Positions 1 to 9,058 of a stretch of 64,000 nucleotides of DNA are shown here, piece after piece. Numbering within the stretch: position 1 is the first letter of the stretch; the number at the start of each line of letters is the position of its first letter. Made by a program: the position numbers and the translations under genes. Source of the DNA: Halosaccharopolyspora lacisalsi (GTDB lineage Bacteria > Actinomycetota > Actinomycetes > Mycobacteriales > Pseudonocardiaceae); assembly GCF_014137975.1 (NCBI RefSeq), contig NZ_JACGWZ010000010.1, positions 37,392 through 101,391 on the forward strand, written 5' to 3'. Under the pieces are notes generated by a model that saw nothing but the letters and a program-made list of their open reading frames with translations, did no database searches and was not told where the DNA came from.

Positions 1-3000
1 CGGGTGCTCGGCTCCTCAGACAGAGAAACCTGCTCGCTGGTGGCCTTGGTCCGGGCGGCCAGACGCTGCACCGTCTCCACGTAACGCGTCAGCAGTGGCC
101 AGAACGCCGGAGCCCGCAGGCCCTCGGCTTCCAGATTGGCCGCCAGCATGCGAGCGGCCTGCGCCCACCGGGCATACCCGGCCACCGACTCACCCGCAGA
201 AGCCTTCCGCAGACCACGAGCGTCCCGTTCGGCTTCCCACAGCGCGGACACATCCGACCGCGACGGCGACAAGCGTTGCCCCGCTGCCGTTCGGTCCATG
301 TCGCTGCGAGCGCGCCCGGCCTGGTGCAGATCGTCGAGGGCCTGCGAAGTGCTGGTGTAGGGCTCGGCGGTCGGCAACGCCGCCACCGACGGCATCTCGG
401 CGTCGGTGTTGTCGGCGGAAGCAGGATCCTCCGCAGGAGTGCCGTCGCCTGGCCGGTCCTGTCGTGACGCTTCCTGGGTGGCTTCCCGTAGTTCCGGGTT
501 GGCGGAGGTGTGTTGGGTGACGAGTTCGACCAGGGTCGGTTGTTCCCGTTCGGTGACCGCCGTTCCGGTCTCCGTTGCGACCCGCTCGGCGGCGGATGCC
601 ACGGTCGGCACGTCACCCTGCTCGATGAGGCCGGTCAGGCTCTGGCGCAGCTGCGCGGCACGGTGCGGCATCACCACCAGTGGTGGTGCGGACTGTTCGG
701 CCTGGGACAGCCACCGTTGCGCCTCCTCGCTACGGCCCTGGCCGGCCAGGCGGATCGCGGTGTTGAGCTCGTCGCGGACCGCGCGGTGAAAGTGCGGGCC
801 GTTTTGGGTGTGGGCGGCCAGTTGCGCCACCCGTAGCGGCCACTGCGGCACGGTCGTATCCAGGGTGAACACGCCAGGGCGAACCGCGTCCCGGTACAGT
901 CCCACCGTCGCGGCCAGATGCTGGATGGCAAGCTCGTGGTCACCGCGAGCGACGGTCACGGACTCGCCGCCGCTGTAGCTGACCAGCGGCATCGCCGCCG
1001 CGCCCGGCTCGGACAGCGTCACATACCGGACCCCGTCCAGCTGGAGCACCGACTGTTGCAGCCCGTGCTCGTCGGCCAGCTGCCGCAGCGTGGTCATCAC
1101 GCCGGTTTCCGGCGCATCATTGGCCCAGTCCGAGAACGTGGCGCTGGCGGTGTCCGCGTTCCGGACATCCGACTGTGCGTCGGTGTCGGTGACCGGCTGC
1201 TGTGCAGGCTCTGTCGTGGGGTCAGCACCCTTCTCGGGCGAGCTCGTCGGGGCCGGGCCAGGCTGGCCGTCGTCGAGACGGAACAGACGTTGTTGGTCCT
1301 GCAGGTCGCGGGTGAGGTCGCGAACCCGATTGGAGCGCGTGGGGTATTTCCACGGTCGGGGCAGATACCACAGTTGCTGGCGTGTGGAGAAACGGAAGCT
1401 GTGCCGTTTCAAGGTCTCGGTGAGCTGTCGGTCACCGCGCTGTGTGCCCCGCACGGCCGTGCCCGTCTCGTCGTGGGCGATGACCAGATCGGCCTGGTCA
1501 TGCTGGTCGGCGTCGGTGCGGGCCTGGGCGGCGGTGTTCGGCAGGGTCGCCAGCCACGCGGTCAGCGCCTGGCGCAGCACAGGTTGTTGCCCCGTACGCA
1601 GCCAGCCCGCGTCGAAGAGCACGCTGGTGCTGTGATCGCCGTGCGGGAGGCTGATAACTGCTTGGCAGCGGGACCCGGCATAGCTCACGGTGCTGATCTG
1701 CAGACCGCGCCAGAAAAACGGGCGTTTGCGGCCACCGTCGCCAGCGACCCCATTCAGGGTCTCTTCTTCCGGGATGAGGATGCCGTCACGGTCGTAGAAA
1801 CCGTCTTCGGCAGCGCCGGCGGCGGTCTCGGCGAGCTGGTCCAGTGTGTCGGCCAGCTCCCGCAGCCGTGCTGCGTTGCCGGACAAGTGCTCGGCCGTGG
1901 TGGTGACCGCGACGTCGCCTGTCTCATTACCGCCCCCGGAAGGGGGTGTCGTGGCCGTGGACGCGTCGTTTCCGACCGCAGCAGGAGCTTCCGCGCTGGT
2001 CTCCGCCGGACCCGCATCAGCACCTCCAGGACCAGCCTGCTCACCGGGCGTGGTCTCGACGGCCGGGCTGGGGGATGCCTCCGCGGTCGCGGCATGTGCT
2101 GCTGCCTGCTCCTGCTGCGTCTCGTGAGGCGTTCCGGGCGCCTCCCCGGAGAAGGGGCTGGCCGTACCTGCTGGGGCGGAGGCACGGGCGTCTGTCTCGT
2201 CAGGCGGAGCGTTGAGGACGGCGTGGGAGTGCCGCTGGTACAGGATGGTCAGCTGCTGCAACAGCGCGCTGTCGTTGATCCAGTGGGCCAGGAAGGCCGT
2301 GGAGGGCCCCTCGGGCTCGGCGGCCTCGATGATGTCGACGATCAGGTCCTTGACCCACTTGCCTATCACGTCGCCGTAGTTGTCGAGGGCGTTGGCTCGG
2401 GCGGCTTGAATGATGCGGGGTTGTTCGGTGAGCTGGTCCAGTCCGCGCAGCAGACCTGCGAGGTCGGTCTCGGAGGCGGTGATTTGGTGCTGGTCGAGTA
2501 GCCGGGTGATCGGCGCGTGCAGCGGATGTTCCACCAGTGTGGCGGTATCCGGTGTGGACGGATCCTCGACCGCCAGGGTCGGGCGCAAGTGACCGATGGT
2601 GAATCGGGTCAGCCGGTCGAGGACCTGGTTGCGGAAGTCCTCATCGCGGAGCAGCGGCCTGAGCAGCTGCGAGTCGGCATCGTCGCGGAGTTGGCTCAGG
2701 TACTGGCGGGTCTGGGCCTGGACTGCGCTGGCCAGGTCCTGCTCGCCGGTGTCCTCGCGAGCCAGGCGGGTCAGTTCGGCGTCGATGAGCAGCCACCACG
2801 CCGCCTGCCGCAGCGGGCCCGCACTCTCGGCGGGCACCAGATCCTCCACGATCAGGTCCTCAGCCAGCCGTTGCGCGTGTTCGGCGCTCATCACCGCCGC
2901 GGAAGACTCGCCAGCCTCGGGTGCCTGCTCGGTGGCTTGCTCGGGGGTCGACATGGCTTCCGCCACATCGACACGGCGGGAACTGCCGTCAGCGCCGATG

Positions 3001-6000
3001 GCCACCCCGATGATCTCGCCGGGGCGGTCCTGACCCGGTGTGGCCGCGCCGGCCGGCTGCTCGCGGGCAATGGGGGCGGCATCGCCGTCTGCGGTGGCGT
3101 CGATGACCGTGTGGTCAGAATCGCCCGGGGGGTCGTGTTCGGTAGGGGCGGCCGAGGTGCCTGTGTCGGTCTCGACGTTGTCCATGTCCGCTTCGATTTG
3201 GGTGAGCTGGACACGGGCTTGGCGGAGTTCCTCAGCTTGGGGAAACGGGGCGCCGAGCTGGCCACGGCCGGAGTCGATGCGGTTTTGAAGGTCGTCGACG
3301 TTGCTTTGCAGCTCGGCGGTATGGTCGCGGGCTTGGTCGATGTGGTCGGTGATGGCCTGGGTGATGCGCCAGTATTGGTTGGTTGCCGAGACCCATTCGT
3401 TTTTCAACGACACGGTCTCGGATCCACCGAGGGTGGCCTCCAGTCGCCACGCAGACAGGTCTTGGCGGGCGCGGATCTCGACACGGACATCGCGGTAGGA
3501 CAGCCTGCCGTGATACCGGGAGGTCCCGGCCATAGCGCGGGTGAGGATGCCGCCCAGGGTCTCGTTGACGGTCTTGTCGTCGGGTAGGGCGCTGTCCTGA
3601 TGCACCCAGTGGTGGGTGCTGGCCTCGGCGGTCTCGGCGAGAGTACGCAACCGGCGGACCCGCCGGGACAGTTCCTGGCTTTGCTGCTGCCAGGTCTCAA
3701 TGTTGTGTTCCAGGTCGGCTTGGGTGCGCGCGTGGCTGGTCGAGAGTCGTTGCAGCCGCGTGAGTTCTTGCTTGGCCTTAGCGTGACGCTCCAGCAGGGG
3801 GTTGCCGGTGGCCAGGGCTTTGGCCTCCGACATGTCCATGACGGTGTCGTCGAGGTCGATATCGAGGTCTTCACGACCGGGGTTACCGCCGAACAGTTGG
3901 GTCACTGCCCAGGCTTTGCGCTCCAAGGTTTGCCACATGTAGGAGTCGAATGAGCCCTCGGCGACGAACTTGAGGACCTCGACGGGCTGGTCGAGCTCGA
4001 GCATCTGGTTGCCCACCCGCAGCCCGCGGCCGTTGCGTTGTTCGATGTCGGCCGGACGCCACGGAGCGTCGATGTGGTGCATGGCCACGATGAGGTCCTG
4101 GACGTTGGTGCCCACCCCCATCTTGTCGGTCGAGCCCAGCAGCACGGCCACCTCGCCGGAGCGGGCCTGGGCAAACAGGGTGGCCTTTTGGCCATCGGTG
4201 GTGGCCTCGTGGATGAACCGGATCTTGTTGGCGGGTACCCCGGCGGTGACGAGCCCGTCGCGGATCTTGCCGTAGACCTGGTCGCCGCGCTGTTGATTCG
4301 GTGTTCCGAGGTCGCAGAACCCGAGCTGCAGCCCGCCGCGCTGACCGTTGGGAAAGACTTGGTCTTTGGTGCGGTGATAGATCGCGGCCATCCGGGAGAC
4401 CACGGATTCGACCTTGCCCGGTTCCGGGTCGGACACGCCCACCAGGTCGAGGTCGACGGCGGCCTTGCGGCCGTCGCTGCAGACCTTGAGCATGTTGTCC
4501 ACATCAGGCGACGTGCTCGACATCTTATCGATGCGCTCGGCGATCCCGGCGACATAGCCCGTCAACCGGTCACTGGGCTCGACCACCACGGTTTCCGAAC
4601 GCGCCTCAGGACGTTTGAGCCCCAAATCGTCCTGGCCGCGCACGTCGCCGATCTCGTTGAACACCGCCATGAGGTCGGCCGGATTGTGAAACCCCACGGG
4701 CCGGTTCTTCTGCCGAAACGAGACCCCGTCGAGCCCGATCTCCAGTCGGGGCTCGACGCGGACGAAGGTGCGCAGCCACGGGTCCAGCTGCCCCACGCCC
4801 ATCTGTTTGAGCCGCTCAGGCTGCAGATAGTGCTGCATCACGTAGATCTCGACGAGGTTGTTCGACAACGGGGTGCCGGTGAAAAACGTCGCCACCCGGC
4901 CGGTGGGGTTGGTGCGGCGGAGGTGGGCGAGCTTGTTGTCGAGGTCGGTGGCCCGGTTGGAGCCCTTGGGCAGCGAGATCTCCCGGTCGGAGGCACTCAG
5001 GTGCAGGTTTTTGAAGTAGTGGGCCTCGTCGAGCAGCAGATAGTCGACCCCGAGCATCTCCAGGGTGATGCCGGTATCCGAGCGGCTGGCGGCGAGGTTG
5101 TCTTTCAGCGTGGTCGTTTTGCGCTTGAGGGCCTTGGCCAGGGCCTTGGCCTGTTTGGATTCCTCGCCGCCGTGGGCGCGCAGCGCGTCTTCGAGCTCGG
5201 CGGTGCTCTCGGCGAGGTAGCGCGACTGGGTCTCGGGTGAGACCGGGATGGACTCGAACGCGGTGTGGGTCATCACGATCGCGTCCCAGTCACCGGTGGC
5301 GCACCGCGCGGCGAACAGTTTGCGCTGGGAGAGATCGTTTTTCGTGCCGAGCTGTTGCTCACCGGCCATGAGGATCTTCGCGCCGGGGAAGAAGCGCTTG
5401 CCGTCGCGGGTGACCTGCTCCAGCAGGTGGTTGGGCACCACGATCAGCGGCTTGTGGGCCAGGCCCTGCTCGCGCATCTTTAACGCGGACAAATACATGG
5501 TGGCGGTCTTGCCGCCACCGACGGCGTGCCCGCACAGCGCGGTGGGATTGGCCAGGATGCGATGCACCATCTCGCGCTGGTGATCGTAGGGATGGAAGTC
5601 GGCGTCCAGGCCGGTGAAGGTCAGATGCTGGCCGGAGTAGACGCGGTTGACATAGGAGTTGAACCGGCGATTGTAGCGCGTGACCAGCCGTTCGGCGCGG
5701 GCGGGGTCCTGCCAAACCCAGTCGGAGAAGCGCTCGCCGATCTCGACCTGCTTGGCCTGGGCAGCCTGGGTCGCGCCCTGGTTGGTGACCGGTTTGCTGT
5801 CGGGATCGGGCCCGTCGTCTTTGACGGTGGGAGTTTTGCCGTCCAGGGCCAACTCCACCAGCCGCACCCCATCGACTCGATCGGTGCCCCACTCGAAGGT
5901 GGCGGCCACGCTGCGCTGCGCATCCCGGCGGGTAAGTTGCCACTTGGCCAGCTCAGGGGTGTAGGTGATCTCGACGTTCTCGTCGAGGACGTCGGCGCAG

Positions 6001-8114
6001 AACTGGGTGACCACGTCCGGGGGGATCCAGGGAGCGCCCAGAGGGGCGGTGATTTCCTCCGGGGTCAACGCCCGCGGTTGGGCGTGCTCCAGCGCGGCGA
6101 CGTTGCGGTCGTAGTGCTCGGGGGCCTGTTCGGCCGCGGCCCGGGCCTGTTCGAGCTTGGTGACCACGTCCCCGGCGAGATAGTCCTCCCGGGCCATCCA
6201 GCGTTGGAGGGCGGGGTCGTAGTAGACCAGCTCACCGAGCCGGCCGGGGACCTGTTCGGTGGGACAATCCAGCAGCCCGCCGATACGGTCGAGATCAACC
6301 TGTCCGGTCTCGTCCAGACTGATCCGCACCGCCTCGTCCGGCGAGTCGGCGTGTTCGGCTCGCCGTGGCGGCACATTCAGGCGCCGGTGAAAGATCGCGG
6401 CTTTCTGGCCGGTGTTGGTGGCATCGTCGAAATCTTCCAGGGCCAGCACCGCCGGATAGTCCGGATCGGCGGCGAATCCCCCCATGTACGGGCGCTTGCG
6501 GGTGACCTTGGGCAGCCCGGTTTGCCCGTCCGCGGTCTCCTCGCCGGCGGAGGCCGATTTGGGTGAGGTGGTTGTGGTGGTGACGGTGGCCCGGTTGAGG
6601 TAGCCGAACTCGGCGACGTAGGCGTCATAGCGCTCGTTGAGTCGTGCGCGCAGCGGCACCAGTTCCTCGTCCGAGCGACTGTGGTCGGCCTCGGCTTCCA
6701 GCAGTTCCACCGTGGCATCGCGCAGCTCGGTCAGGGTGGCCAGTTCCCGCAAGGGTTTGCCGGACAACGGTCCCTTGTCGATGCGCACCTCGGCCACCGC
6801 CTGAGGGTCCTGGCCGTGGTCGCGGGCTTGCTGTTTGGCCTGCTGGGTGGCTTCCTTGCTGGCTTTCTGATCTTGAATCATCACCGGGGCCAGCGCACCC
6901 CCGGTGACCTGGTAGGCGGTGCCATCGAAGACGTGGAACGAGCCCTCCGGGCGCCCGTCGGCATCGGCCAGCGGCACCGAGGCCAGCTCGGCGGCGGGAT
7001 CATGACGGGCTGCCTGAAAGGTCATCCCGGCTTTCCGGGACTGGGCAACGATCTGGGTGCTGACCTGGGACAACTGACTGGCCAGGTCAGAGTCCGCGTG
7101 CGGTTCCACGTGCAGGGTCTGGCCGTACTTGTGACCATGGGTGGTGGTCATCTCCCCGAGCACCCACTCGGGGTGGTCGAGAAAGATCCGGTTGACGGGC
7201 TGATCCAGCTGTGGATGCGTCTCAGCGTGCAGCCACGGCACTTCGTCAGGGTCGGTGGGAGTGGGCTCGGTCGGCAGGCGTTTGCGCAGCACCATGACGT
7301 CGGTGATCGCGTCGGTGCCCCCGTCGGCCAAGGCCCCACTCGGTAGCCGAATCGCGCCGAGCAAATCGGCTTGCATCGCCAGCGCCGCGCGCCCGTTCCG
7401 AGCTTGAGCATCCAGGGTGTACCGCGAGGTCAGCAGGACGGCGACCCCGCCGGGCCGTAACGCCTCCACAGTGCGCCAGAGCACATAGTTGTGCAGGTTG
7501 CGTTTGACGTGCTGGGGCACCTGCGGATTCGGATCATGGACTCGAGTGTTTTCGAACGGCACGTTGCCGAGGGCGGCCTCGGCCAGTGGCAGCGCGGTCT
7601 CTTCCAGCGGGCTGTTGCGGATCGTGGCGTGGGGATGCAGCAACGCGGCGATGCGGGCCGTGGAGGGGTCGCGCTCGATGCCGACCCAGTCGATGTCGGT
7701 GCCCTCGGGGCTGCGGGCCAGGAACTGCCCGGCTCCGCAGCCTGGTTCGAGCACCCGCCCCCCGTCGAAGCCGAGATCGCCGAGTAGCCGGTGCATCGCA
7801 TCGGCCACCACCGGTGGGGTGTAGAAGGCGTTCGGGGTGGCATAGAAGCCTTCTTGGTACTCGTGTGGCGACAGCAGCCCCAGCAGTTCGCCCTGCAGAT
7901 CGGCCCAGGTGCCCGACGGTTCCGGGGACAGGGCCTTGGCCAACGGTCCCCAGCCGGGCCAGGTGCGCAATGCGGCCCAGTCCTCGGCGGTACTGGTGGC
8001 CCCGAGCTGGGACAGGCGCTGGGCGGTCTGCAGCGCGGCGATCCCGGCGCGGGCTCGACTGATCTCTCCCCGCGGCGGTCCCGGTGGCTCTGGCGTGCTG
8101 GTTTCGCTGGACAT
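1..8114 (-). CDS. Fused DNA methyltransferase / superfamily 2 helicase, C-terminus beyond the window
   Basis: The gene starts at the ATG at 8114 and stays open to base 1, so about 2,700 residues are present and the C-terminus is missing. Residues ~100-240 look like an N6-adenine methyltransferase: LEPGCGAGQFL (motif I, ~123) and GNVPF (~183), which sits where the usual NPPF/Y catalytic motif is expected. Residues ~820-1400 carry an SF2 helicase: HAVGGGKTATM (Walker A, ~865), LLLDEAHYFKN (~1026), FFTGTPLSNN and QRNGRGLRVGNQ (motif VI, ~1363). The remainder is Ala/Glu/Gln-rich. Such fusions are known on conjugative elements and resemble phage P1 DarB, which shields incoming DNA from restriction; that role here is inferred. 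It is the last gene of the T4SS operon, 35 bp after its neighbour. Confidence 0.9.
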   Translation of the reverse strand, partial: MSSETSTPEPPGPPRGEISRARAGIAALQTAQRLSQLGATSTAEDWAALRTWPGWGPLAKALSPEPSGTWADLQGELLGLLSPHEYQEGFYATPNAFYTPPVVADAMHRLLGDLGFDGGRVLEPGCGAGQFLARSPEGTDIDWVGIERDPSTARIAALLHPHATIRNSPLEETALPLAEAALGNVPFENTRVHDPNPQVPQHVKRNLHNYVLWRTVEALRPGGVAVLLTSRYTLDAQARNGRAALAMQADLLGAIRLPSGALADGGTDAITDVMVLRKRLPTEPTPTDPDEVPWLHAETHPQLDQPVNRIFLDHPEWVLGEMTTTHGHKYGQTLHVEPHADSDLASQLSQVSTQIVAQSRKAGMTFQAARHDPAAELASVPLADADGRPEGSFHVFDGTAYQVTGGALAPVMIQDQKASKEATQQAKQQARDHGQDPQAVAEVRIDKGPLSGKPLRELATLTELRDATVELLEAEADHSRSDEELVPLRARLNERYDAYVAEFGYLNRATVTTTTTSPKSASAGEETADGQTGLPKVTRKRPYMGGFAADPDYPAVLALEDFDDATNTGQKAAIFHRRLNVPPRRAEHADSPDEAVRISLDETGQVDLDRIGGLLDCPTEQVPGRLGELVYYDPALQRWMAREDYLAGDVVTKLEQARAAAEQAPEHYDRNVAALEHAQPRALTPEEITAPLGAPWIPPDVVTQFCADVLDENVEITYTPELAKWQLTRRDAQRSVAATFEWGTDRVDGVRLVELALDGKTPTVKDDGPDPDSKPVTNQGATQAAQAKQVEIGERFSDWVWQDPARAERLVTRYNRRFNSYVNRVYSGQHLTFTGLDADFHPYDHQREMVHRILANPTALCGHAVGGGKTATMYLSALKMREQGLAHKPLIVVPNHLLEQVTRDGKRFFPGAKILMAGEQQLGTKNDLSQRKLFAARCATGDWDAIVMTHTAFESIPVSPETQSRYLAESTAELEDALRAHGGEESKQAKALAKALKRKTTTLKDNLAASRSDTGITLEMLGVDYLLLDEAHYFKNLHLSASDREISLPKGSNRATDLDNKLAHLRRTNPTGRVATFFTGTPLSNNLVEIYVMQHYLQPERLKQMGVGQLDPWLRTFVRVEPRLEIGLDGVSFRQKNRPVGFHNPADLMAVFNEIGDVRGQDDLGLKRPEARSETVVVEPSDRLTGYVAGIAERIDKMSSTSPDVDNMLKVCSDGRKAAVDLDLVGVSDPEPGKVESVVSRMAAIYHRTKDQVFPNGQRGGLQLGFCDLGTPNQQRGDQVYGKIRDGLVTAGVPANKIRFIHEATTDGQKATLFAQARSGEVAVLLGSTDKMGVGTNVQDLIVAMHHIDAPWRPADIEQRNGRGLRVGNQMLELDQPVEVLKFVAEGSFDSYMWQTLERKAWAVTQLFGGNPGREDLDIDLDDTVMDMSEAKALATGNPLLERHAKAKQELTRLQRLSTSHARTQADLEHNIETWQQQSQELSRRVRRLRTLAETAEASTHHWVHQDSALPDDKTVNETLGGILTRAMAGTSRYHGRLSYRDVRVEIRARQDLSAWRLEATLGGSETVSLKNEWVSATNQYWRITQAITDHIDQARDHTAELQSNVDDLQNRIDSGRGQLGAPFPQAEELRQARVQLTQIEADMDNVETDTGTSAAPTEHDPPGDSDHTVIDATADGDAAPIAREQPAGAATPGQDRPGEIIGVAIGADGSSRRVDVAEAMSTPEQATEQAPEAGESSAAVMSAEHAQRLAEDLIVEDLVPAESAGPLRQAAWWLLIDAELTRLAREDTGEQDLASAVQAQTRQYLSQLRDDADSQLLRPLLRDEDFRNQVLDRLTRFTIGHLRPTLAVEDPSTPDTATLVEHPLHAPITRLLDQHQITASETDLAGLLRGLDQLTEQPRIIQAARANALDNYGDVIGKWVKDLIVDIIEAAEPEGPSTAFLAHWINDSALLQQLTILYQRHSHAVLNAPPDETDARASAPAGTASPFSGEAPGTPHETQQEQAAAHAATAEASPSPAVETTPGEQAGPGGADAGPAETSAEAPAAVGNDASTATTPPSGGGNETGDVAVTTTAEHLSGNAARLRELADTLDQLAETAAGAAEDGFYDRDGILIPEEETLNGVAGDGGRKRPFFWRGLQISTVSYAGSRCQAVISLPHGDHSTSVLFDAGWLRTGQQPVLRQALTAWLATLPNTAAQARTDADQHDQADLVIAHDETGTAVRGTQRGDRQLTETLKRHSFRFSTRQQLWYLPRPWKYPTRSNRVRDLTRDLQDQQRLFRLDDGQPGPAPTSSPEKGADPTTEPAQQPVTDTDAQSDVRNADTASATFSDWANDAPETGVMTTLRQLADEHGLQQSVLQLDGVRYVTLSEPGAAAMPLVSYSGGESVTVARGDHELAIQHLAATVGLYRDAVRPGVFTLDTTVPQWPLRVAQLAAHTQNGPHFHRAVRDELNTAIRLAGQGRSEEAQRWLSQAEQSAPPLVVMPHRAAQLRQSLTGLIEQGDVPTVASAAERVATETGTAVTEREQPTLVELVTQHTSANPELREATQEASRQDRPGDGTPAEDPASADNTDAEMPSVAALPTAEPYTSTSQALDDLHQAGRARSDMDRTAAGQRLSPSRSDVSALWEAERDARGLRKASAGESVAGYARWAQAARMLAANLEAEGLRAPAFWPLLTRYVETVQRLAARTKATSEQVSLSEEPST

Positions 8115-8149
8115 GCAATCCCCCTGCTGAACACACGATGCGGATCAGG

Positions 8150-8569
8150 TCAGTCGTGGTGAGTGGCGTAGCGCTGCAACGCGGTGTCGAGATCGCTCCC
8201 GGTGGTGGTGGCTGGCAACGCCGCGGCCGGGCGACTGGGCATCGCCTCGGGGCTGGTCAGCACGAGACCGACCCAGGCCGCCACGACCTCCGGTGTCGGC
8301 ACGAGATCCAGACCTCGCTCGATCGGGTCCGGCACGATGTCGATGTCGGCCTGATACCGCACGGTCACCGACCATCCGGTGTCCTCACTCCAGTCCACGG
8401 TGACCGACTCCAGGTCGGTGCCGGCGATCTCGTCGGTGTCGCAGTCGAGGCGGATGCGCCCACAGCGCGGCGGCTGGCTGTCGATCTCTTGGTTCAGCAC
8501 GGCGATCTCGTCGGCCTGCAGCGCGGCGGCAACGGCGGTGAGATAGGCAGTGGGGTCGGTCTGCGGCAT
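8150..8569 (-). CDS. Small acidic protein, possibly DUF6292 family
   Basis: A 139-residue soluble, acidic protein. The N-terminus (YLTAVAAAL) and the central W-S-E-D-T-G-W-S-V-T-V segment followed by P-x-VAAWV recall DUF6292, a family of unknown function seen in actinobacteria, but the resemblance is only by eye. It has no membrane segment or catalytic motif. It lies between the DUF4913 gene (9 bp upstream) and the methyltransferase/helicase (35 bp downstream) in the T4SS operon, so an accessory role in transfer or plasmid maintenance is plausible. Codon use and spacing fit a real gene. Confidence 0.75.
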   Translation of the reverse strand: MPQTDPTAYLTAVAAALQADEIAVLNQEIDSQPPRCGRIRLDCDTDEIAGTDLESVTVDWSEDTGWSVTVRYQADIDIVPDPIERGLDLVPTPEVVAAWVGLVLTSPEAMPSRPAAALPATTTGSDLDTALQRYATHHD

Positions 8570-8578
8570 ACGATCTCC

Positions 8579-9058
8579 TCACTCGGATTCGGTATCGGCA
8601 TGGTGGGTGTCGGGATCGAGGACGGGCAGCTCCACCCGGCTGCCGTGCCCGGTGTGTTTGAACCCGTGCCGCTGGCTGTACTCGCACTCGCCGAACGGCC
8701 CGGTCGGGCTGGTCAGCACGCTCATGTGCGGGTCGAGGTGGTGCAGCATCCACGTCGACATGGCCGAGCCCTCGTCGGCGACGACGGCTTCCTCCCACGC
8801 GCGCCGTACCAGTTCCAGCCGAAACACGGCCTCGGGGTGTTCGAACCACGCCGGGCACCAGGTCGCGTATTTGAGGCTGCGTTGATACAGCGGGATCACG
8901 AGGCCGTGGACCCAGCCGAGGAGCTCGTCCATGTCCACGGCCGACTCGTCGCCGGTCTCGGCGGCGGGGGGTTGCTCGTCCGGGACGGGCTCGCCGCCGG
9001 GGACGGCCTCCTCGGCCGGGGCGGTGTCCGCGGCGGTGGGGAAGAAGTCGAAGCTCAT
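8579..9058 (-). CDS. DUF4913 domain protein
   Basis: 159 residues from the ATG at 9058, which overlaps the TGA of the coupling-protein gene (ATGA). The N-terminal third is Pro/Ala/Glu-rich and looks disordered. From ~55 onward it fits DUF4913: LGWVHGLVIPLYQR, then WCPAWFEHPEAVFRLE, a Trp/Glu helix, and WMLHHLDPHMSVL followed by GPFGEC. DUF4913 proteins are of unknown function and are found beside VirD4-like genes on actinobacterial conjugative elements, as here. The upstream in-frame extension is the shadow of the coupling protein and was not used. Confidence 0.85.
   Translation of the reverse strand: MSFDFFPTAADTAPAEEAVPGGEPVPDEQPPAAETGDESAVDMDELLGWVHGLVIPLYQRSLKYATWCPAWFEHPEAVFRLELVRRAWEEAVVADEGSAMSTWMLHHLDPHMSVLTSPTGPFGECEYSQRHGFKHTGHGSRVELPVLDPDTHHADTESE

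Noticed and set aside
918..2501. Long plus-strand reading frame of 527 codons
   Set aside because: It is the antisense shadow of the methyltransferase/helicase gene, whose minus-strand frame carries clear motifs throughout. The same applies to frames at 2517-3587, 4038-5240 and 5526-6566.
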